Of a DNA stretch of 64,000 bases, positions 59,903 through 64,000 are shown piece by piece. Position numbers and translations under genes: made by a program. Under the pieces are notes generated by a model. That model did not search any database. It was not told the DNA's origin and saw only the letters and a program-made list of their open reading frames with translations. Each line of letters opens with the position of its first letter. The first letter of the stretch is position 1. Source of the stretch: Oscillospiraceae bacterium (lineage in GTDB: Bacteria; Bacillota; Clostridia; Oscillospirales; Acutalibacteraceae); contig CAJTCS010000007.1 of the NCBI GenBank assembly GCA_910574995.1, forward strand, positions 124,001 through 188,000. Direction: 5' to 3'.

Positions 59903-61504
59903 ATGCTTACTGTGAAAAACTGGCTGTCCGTCCGGCTTCCGGGCATCGTGCTGGCTGTCATTGTCTTGCAGCCCTTGATGGACGTGCTCTCCTATTTCCT
60001 GGGGGAGTGGGGTAGCAATACCTTTTCCACGCTGCTGCGGGTGGCTTTCATGGGCCTGGTGGCGCTGCTGGGCTTTTTGGTCACAGATAAAAAGAAGCTG
60101 TATATCCTTTTCTATGGCCTGGCGGCGGCGTTCTGGGCGGCCCATGTGGCCAACTGCTACCGCATCGGGTACCAGTCTGTGGTGCAGGATTCCGCCAATT
60201 TCCTGCGCATCGTCAGCTTTTTGGTGTTCCTGTTGTCCTTCCTCACCTTCCTGCGCAAAGGGGATGGCGTAGTCAAGAGTATCTACCTGGGCTTTGGCCT
60301 TAACTTTGGGCTGTTCCTCTTGTTCACGGCGGCCCCTTGGCTGACAGGCCACCCGATTTATACCTATGACACCCTGTTTGTGGGCGTGATGGGCTGGTTC
60401 AGCATCCCCAATGCCCAAAGCACCATTTTGGTCATGGCGGCCCCTTTGGCGCTGTTCTGGGCATACCGCACTGGGAAATGGCCGGTGTTCCTCCTTGCCA
60501 GCCTGCTGTGCTTTGGGCTGTTGTTCGCCACAGGCACCAAGCTAACTTTCTATTCGATCTTCATCATCGGCGGGGCCTATATTTTCCTGTTTGTGCTGCA
60601 GCTGCAGAAGCAGTCGGTAAAATTTGCCTTGCCCTTGCTGCTTCTTTTGGCGGCGGCCTTCCTGTTCCGGCACCAATCCCCCATGGCCCTGCGGGAGCAG
60701 ATGTCCGCTTACTCCAGGGGGCTTTATGACCAGATGGTAGAGGAGACCCTGAAAAGCACAGGCACAGATGAGGAGGTCATCAAGACTATCCAGCGCGGCG
60801 TGAACCGGAAGCAGACAAACGAGCGTACCCTGGAGGAAATCCACCGGGGGTTGATTTCCGTGTACACCAGCCAGGATACCTATGGGGAGTTCCTCCATGA
60901 CATGAACCAGCGGTTTGGGGTGTACCGGGTGATGGACGCCTACAATTACAGCGCCTCTTCCGGTATCCTCTCCGACTTCCGGGTGATGAAATCCCTGTTC
61001 TCCCGTATGGTGTGGGAGGAAAAGGATCTGTGCACCCGTTTCCTGGGATATGAGTATAACGAAGTGGTAGTGGGGGATACGATCTACGACCTGGAGAACG
61101 ATTTCCCGGCTGTTTACTACTTTTTTGGTTACACAGGCTTTGGGCTGTATCTGCTGGTGTTCGCGTATATTGTGGTGGCGGTGCTTCGGGCTTATTTCCT
61201 GGATGTGCGCGCCTGTTACGGCACACTGCCAGCCAGGGCCGGGTGGGGGTGGATCCTCCGCGTATTGGGGGCCCTGGGCCAGGGCCTGCGCCGTTTCTTG
61301 ACCGTGGAGATGGGGGCGGTGGGTATGTCCTTCCTGTTGGCCGTCATTGCGGCGCAGATATCAGGATATGTGTTGCGGCGGCCCAATGTGACCATTTATT
61401 TTGCCATCTCGGCGGCGTGCCTGCTGTACCTTTGCACATATAAGCGCGGGGAAGGAAGCCAGGAAGGGAAAGGATTAAGAAGCATGCCAAAAAACACCCA
61501 ATAG
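59903..61504 (+). CDS. O-antigen-ligase-like polytopic membrane protein (second paralogue)
   Basis: 533 aa with the same order of helices and loop as its neighbour; shared segments include VLQPLMDVLSYF (QPLLDVLSYF in the first), GWFSIPNAQSTILVM (GWFGVPNVQSAIVAI) and ATGTKLTFYS (ATGTRLTYYA). The polar loop is longer (residues ~255-380) and ends in FLGYEYNE (LLGFEYAE in the first). ATG at 59903 is 5 bp after GGGGGAG; GTG at 59897 is possible. The two could act as a pair in surface-glycan polymerisation or transfer. Confidence 0.75.
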   Translation: MLTVKNWLSVRLPGIVLAVIVLQPLMDVLSYFLGEWGSNTFSTLLRVAFMGLVALLGFLVTDKKKLYILFYGLAAAFWAAHVANCYRIGYQSVVQDSANFLRIVSFLVFLLSFLTFLRKGDGVVKSIYLGFGLNFGLFLLFTAAPWLTGHPIYTYDTLFVGVMGWFSIPNAQSTILVMAAPLALFWAYRTGKWPVFLLASLLCFGLLFATGTKLTFYSIFIIGGAYIFLFVLQLQKQSVKFALPLLLLLAAAFLFRHQSPMALREQMSAYSRGLYDQMVEETLKSTGTDEEVIKTIQRGVNRKQTNERTLEEIHRGLISVYTSQDTYGEFLHDMNQRFGVYRVMDAYNYSASSGILSDFRVMKSLFSRMVWEEKDLCTRFLGYEYNEVVVGDTIYDLENDFPAVYYFFGYTGFGLYLLVFAYIVVAVLRAYFLDVRACYGTLPARAGWGWILRVLGALGQGLRRFLTVEMGAVGMSFLLAVIAAQISGYVLRRPNVTIYFAISAACLLYLCTYKRGEGSQEGKGLRSMPKNTQ

Positions 61505-61544
61505 AAGGGGGGCGTGGGGACAAGCCGCTTTGGCATGGCTTTGT

Positions 61545-61584
61545 AGGGGCGGCCGCCCCTAGCGGGGTTTGGGGCCTGCCCCAA
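61545..61584 (+). repeat. Two palindromes before hemZ
   Basis: A perfect 16-bp palindrome (61545-61560, AGGGGCGGCCGCCCCT) and a hairpin TTGGGGC/GCCCCAA (61569-61575 with 61578-61584). Palindromes of this GGGGCGGCC type resemble the dispersed intergenic repeats of high-GC Clostridia; they could also help end transcription of the previous gene. Confidence 0.7.
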
Positions 61585-61608
61585 CATGACAAAAAGGGGG
61601 GATGCGGG

Positions 61609-63072
61609 ATGCAGCTGTTGCTGCAAGGGCACAGCTTCCGCTATGAATGTGAGAACTTGTGCCGGGTGTTTTTCCCGTACAGCCATGTGCGGGTGGTCGA
61701 GGCGGTTGCTCCTGGGGACGGCCCTTGGGCATACGCCGCTGTGGAAAGCCGCAACGGGGCCTGTGCCTATACGGCCCGGGTCTCAAATGGGCAGCGGACA
61801 GTTGAGAAAACCCGCGGTCAGGCGGCTTTAGAAGAGTACGCTATGGTAGAGCTTCTGTACCAGGCTTTCCTAGAGCTTACAGGCCAAGCCCCCGCCTGGG
61901 GGATGCTCACTGGCATCCACCCGGTGAAGCTGCTGCGCCAGTATGTGGAAGAACTGGGGGAGGCGGGCGGCCTGGAGAAATTCCGCGCCCGCTGCCACGT
62001 AAGCGAAGGCCGTGCCCAGCTTGCCATGGGGACGCTCCGCTCCCAGGGGCCGGTTACGGCGGCTTTGGAGGAGGACGGCTGGGCCCTGTATGTGTCCATC
62101 CCCTTCTGCCCCACCCGGTGCGCCTATTGTTCGTTTATCTCCCAAGACGTGCAGCATGCCAAAAAGCTGATGGCCCCTTATTTCGCCCTCCTCGTGCAAG
62201 AGCTGGAAAAGACGGCCGCTGTTACCAGTTCTTTGGGCCTGCGGCTGGTTTCGGTATATGTTGGCGGGGGTACGCCCACCACCCTTTCCGACCGGCAGCT
62301 GGCAGAACTGTGCGGGCATATCCACCGGCTGTTCGATTTCTCCCATTGCCTAGAGTTCACTGTGGAGGCCGGCCGGCCTGACACCATCACCCTGGAGAAG
62401 CTGGAGGCCCTGAAGGCCGGGGGCGTCACCCGCATCAGCATAAACCCCCAGACACTTTCCGACCAGGTGCTGCAAAACATCGGCCGCCGGCATACCGCCC
62501 AGGACGTGCGGGAGGCTTTCAGGCTGGCCCACACCGTAGGGTTCCGGGACATAAACGCGGACCTGATCGTAGGCCTGCCCGGGGACAGCCTGGCAGGTTT
62601 TCAGGATACGCTGGAGGGGGTGCTGGGGCTGGGCGCTTCCAACGTGACCGTACATTCCCTGGCCTTGAAGCGGGGCGCCCGCATAGAGGCGGAGGGCGGC
62701 CTTTCCTTGCACCGGGAGGCCCAGGAGACCGCCGCCATGATGGAGTACGCCATTTCCCGCCTGTATGGCGAGGGCTACGCGCCGTATTACCTGTACCGCC
62801 AAACCCGCATGGCCGGCAACCTGGAAAACACCGGCTGGGCAAAGCCCGGCAGCCTGTGCCGGTATAACATCTATACCATGGACGAGTGCCTTTCCGTGGT
62901 AGCCTGCGGGGCGGGGGCGGTGACCAAGCTGAAAGACCCGTACAGCGGCAGGATTGAACGCATTTTCAATTTCAAATACCCCTATGAATACATTTCCCGC
63001 CATGGGGAGATATTGGACAGGAAGGACGGTGTGACAGGGCTTTATGAGCAATTTCGCCAGCGGCTACATTAA
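61609..63072 (+). CDS. hemZ: Coproporphyrinogen III dehydrogenase-like radical SAM protein HemZ
   Basis: Radical-SAM enzyme of the oxygen-independent coproporphyrinogen-oxidase group. The CxxxCxxC cluster motif is CPTRCAYCSF near residue 168, preceded by YVSIPF; VYVGGGTPTTLS and RISINPQTLSDQVLQNIGRRH follow, with GYAPYYLYRQTRMAGNLENTG late. A longer N-terminal part (residues 1-~150) distinguishes HemZ from HemN. 487 aa. ATG follows GGGGGGATGCGGG. No other heme genes lie nearby, so its substrate is inferred from the family. Confidence 0.92.
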   Translation: MQLLLQGHSFRYECENLCRVFFPYSHVRVVEAVAPGDGPWAYAAVESRNGACAYTARVSNGQRTVEKTRGQAALEEYAMVELLYQAFLELTGQAPAWGMLTGIHPVKLLRQYVEELGEAGGLEKFRARCHVSEGRAQLAMGTLRSQGPVTAALEEDGWALYVSIPFCPTRCAYCSFISQDVQHAKKLMAPYFALLVQELEKTAAVTSSLGLRLVSVYVGGGTPTTLSDRQLAELCGHIHRLFDFSHCLEFTVEAGRPDTITLEKLEALKAGGVTRISINPQTLSDQVLQNIGRRHTAQDVREAFRLAHTVGFRDINADLIVGLPGDSLAGFQDTLEGVLGLGASNVTVHSLALKRGARIEAEGGLSLHREAQETAAMMEYAISRLYGEGYAPYYLYRQTRMAGNLENTGWAKPGSLCRYNIYTMDECLSVVACGAGAVTKLKDPYSGRIERIFNFKYPYEYISRHGEILDRKDGVTGLYEQFRQRLH

Positions 63073-64000
63073 GTACATCAACCATTTGGAGCAGATCAAC
63101 GACGGGGCGGTAACAGACCCGGCCCGCATGGTAGAAGAGGTGGAGGGAGCCTACCGGGAAAGCTTGCGCAATGTGGCCCGGAATATTTCCGAAAGGAAGA
63201 AGCGGGCGCGTATCGTGATGCTTTCCGGCCCCAGCAGCAGCGGCAAAACCACCACTGCCCACCTGTTGCGGGACTATCTAGACGGCTTTGGCATCAAGGC
63301 GGTCATCATCTCCCTGGACGACTTCTACCTGGGGCGGGACCGTACCCCCCGTTTGCCGGACGGTTCCTTCGACTTTGAGACCGTAGAGGCCCTGGACGCG
63401 GAAAAGGTCAACCAATGCCTTTCCAGCGTAATCGCTACCGGGCGGTTTTCAGTGCCCCATTACAGCTTTGCCCTGGGGCGGCCCGAAGGGGAGGACAGCC
63501 ACTATGCAATCGGCCCTGAGGACATGGTGATCGTGGAAGGCATCCACGGGCTGAACCCTTTGTTCACCCGGGGCCTGCCCGAAGATATGTATGTAAAGCT
63601 GTACGTCAGCGTGAAGCAGCAGATCAAGGACGCCAACGGCGAGGTGCTTTCCCCTATGAATCTGCGGCTGATCCGGCGTATTGTGCGGGACATCAAGTTC
63701 CGGGGCAGCAGTGCCGAGCACACCCTCTCTATGTGGCCCCAGGTAGTGGAGGGGGAGAACCGGTATATCCGGCCTTACCGCATCTGGGCCGACTATACCG
63801 TAAACTCCATCCATATCTACGAGCCCTGCGTACTGCGCACGGTGGCTATCCCCCTGCTGCGGGCCATTGAGATAGACAGCCTGTATTATAAAAAGGCCCG
63901 CGACCTGGAATCGCGCCTGATGCGGTTCGAACCGGTAGACCAGGGCCTGGTGCCGGAGGGGTCTATGCTGCGGGAGTTCCTGGGACCAAAAGTAAGGGAA
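63044..64000 (+). CDS. Nucleoside (uridine-type) kinase, cut by the window end
   Basis: The frame opens with ATG at 63044, overlapping hemZ by 29 bp, and is still open at the last base after 319 codons. The P-loop is LSGPSSSGKTTTAHLL near residue 62, with ISLDDFYLGR (catalytic Asp region) and VIVEGIHGLNPLFT further on: a uridine kinase/phosphoribulokinase-type NTP enzyme. The N-terminal 60 residues (YIKYINHLEQINDGAVTDP) are an extra helical part. Long conserved length for this Clostridial group is close to this size, so only the last few residues are probably missing. Confidence 0.88.
   Translation, partial: MSNFASGYIKYINHLEQINDGAVTDPARMVEEVEGAYRESLRNVARNISERKKRARIVMLSGPSSSGKTTTAHLLRDYLDGFGIKAVIISLDDFYLGRDRTPRLPDGSFDFETVEALDAEKVNQCLSSVIATGRFSVPHYSFALGRPEGEDSHYAIGPEDMVIVEGIHGLNPLFTRGLPEDMYVKLYVSVKQQIKDANGEVLSPMNLRLIRRIVRDIKFRGSSAEHTLSMWPQVVEGENRYIRPYRIWADYTVNSIHIYEPCVLRTVAIPLLRAIEIDSLYYKKARDLESRLMRFEPVDQGLVPEGSMLREFLGPKVRE

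Noticed and set aside
1-64000. tRNA, rRNA or insertion-sequence genes
   Set aside because: None was recognisable by eye on either strand; a tRNAscan/Rfam run would be decisive.

Overview
The window is a dense, high-GC (judged by eye, not counted) stretch of chromosome from an endospore-forming member of the Clostridia. The family is probably Oscillospiraceae/Ruminococcaceae-like, but that is inferred from gene content and not proven. Spore markers are ytfJ (gerW family), spoVM, a BclA-like collagen repeat protein and a PrkC-type PASTA kinase. Housekeeping synteny is Bacillus/Clostridium-like. I see no tRNA, rRNA, CRISPR array, transposase or prophage gene.

Layout. 1-4.6 kb: tail of a DUF711/PFL protein, serine dehydratase, a frameshifted solute-binding lipoprotein and coaBC. 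4.6-5.2 kb: a small gene with its own promoter and terminator. 5.3-11.2 kb: M50 protease, scpA-scpB (scpB apparently starts at CTG), a DUF2953-like protein with ytfJ, a D,D-carboxypeptidase, rluB and a small unknown. 11.3-25.5 kb: the long core block yicC-remA-(small ORF)-gmk-rpoZ-priA-def-fmt-rsmB-rlmN-PP2C-prkC-rsgA-thiN-(57 aa ORF)-spoVM. It is interrupted at 16.34-16.44 kb by an unusual cloverleaf of inverted repeats. 25.6-29.1 kb: CNNM-type membrane protein and patatin (minus), trmB (plus, with a possible attenuator in its leader) and a small Cys-rich protein (minus). 29.2-41.3 kb: rapZ, P-loop kinase, whiA, a membrane-anchored unknown, dnaE, pfkA, dGTPase, a lone BlaI-type repressor and tex. 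41.4-50.8 kb: zinc ribbon, nagA, galU and a zinc-ribbon membrane protein (minus), then nusB-M22 paralogue-xseA-xseB-ispA-rluA-type synthase-phospholipase C-like. 51.0-53.3 kb: collagen-like spore-surface protein and a family 2 glycosyltransferase. 53.4-56.5 kb: larE-larB-larC behind a leader that looks like a transcription attenuator. 56.7-64 kb: acetyltransferase (minus), unknown cytoplasmic protein, two tandem O-antigen-ligase-like membrane proteins, hemZ and a nucleoside kinase cut by the window end.

How they work together. Most genes are core information processing (replication restart, translation start and termination chemistry, ribosome maturation, chromosome segregation) packed with 1-30 bp overlaps. 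The accessory interest lies in four places: the spore-coat collagen/glycosyltransferase pair, the nickel-pincer cofactor operon without its lactate racemase, several small proteins in conserved spore or housekeeping neighbourhoods, and a set of structured non-coding leaders and repeats.
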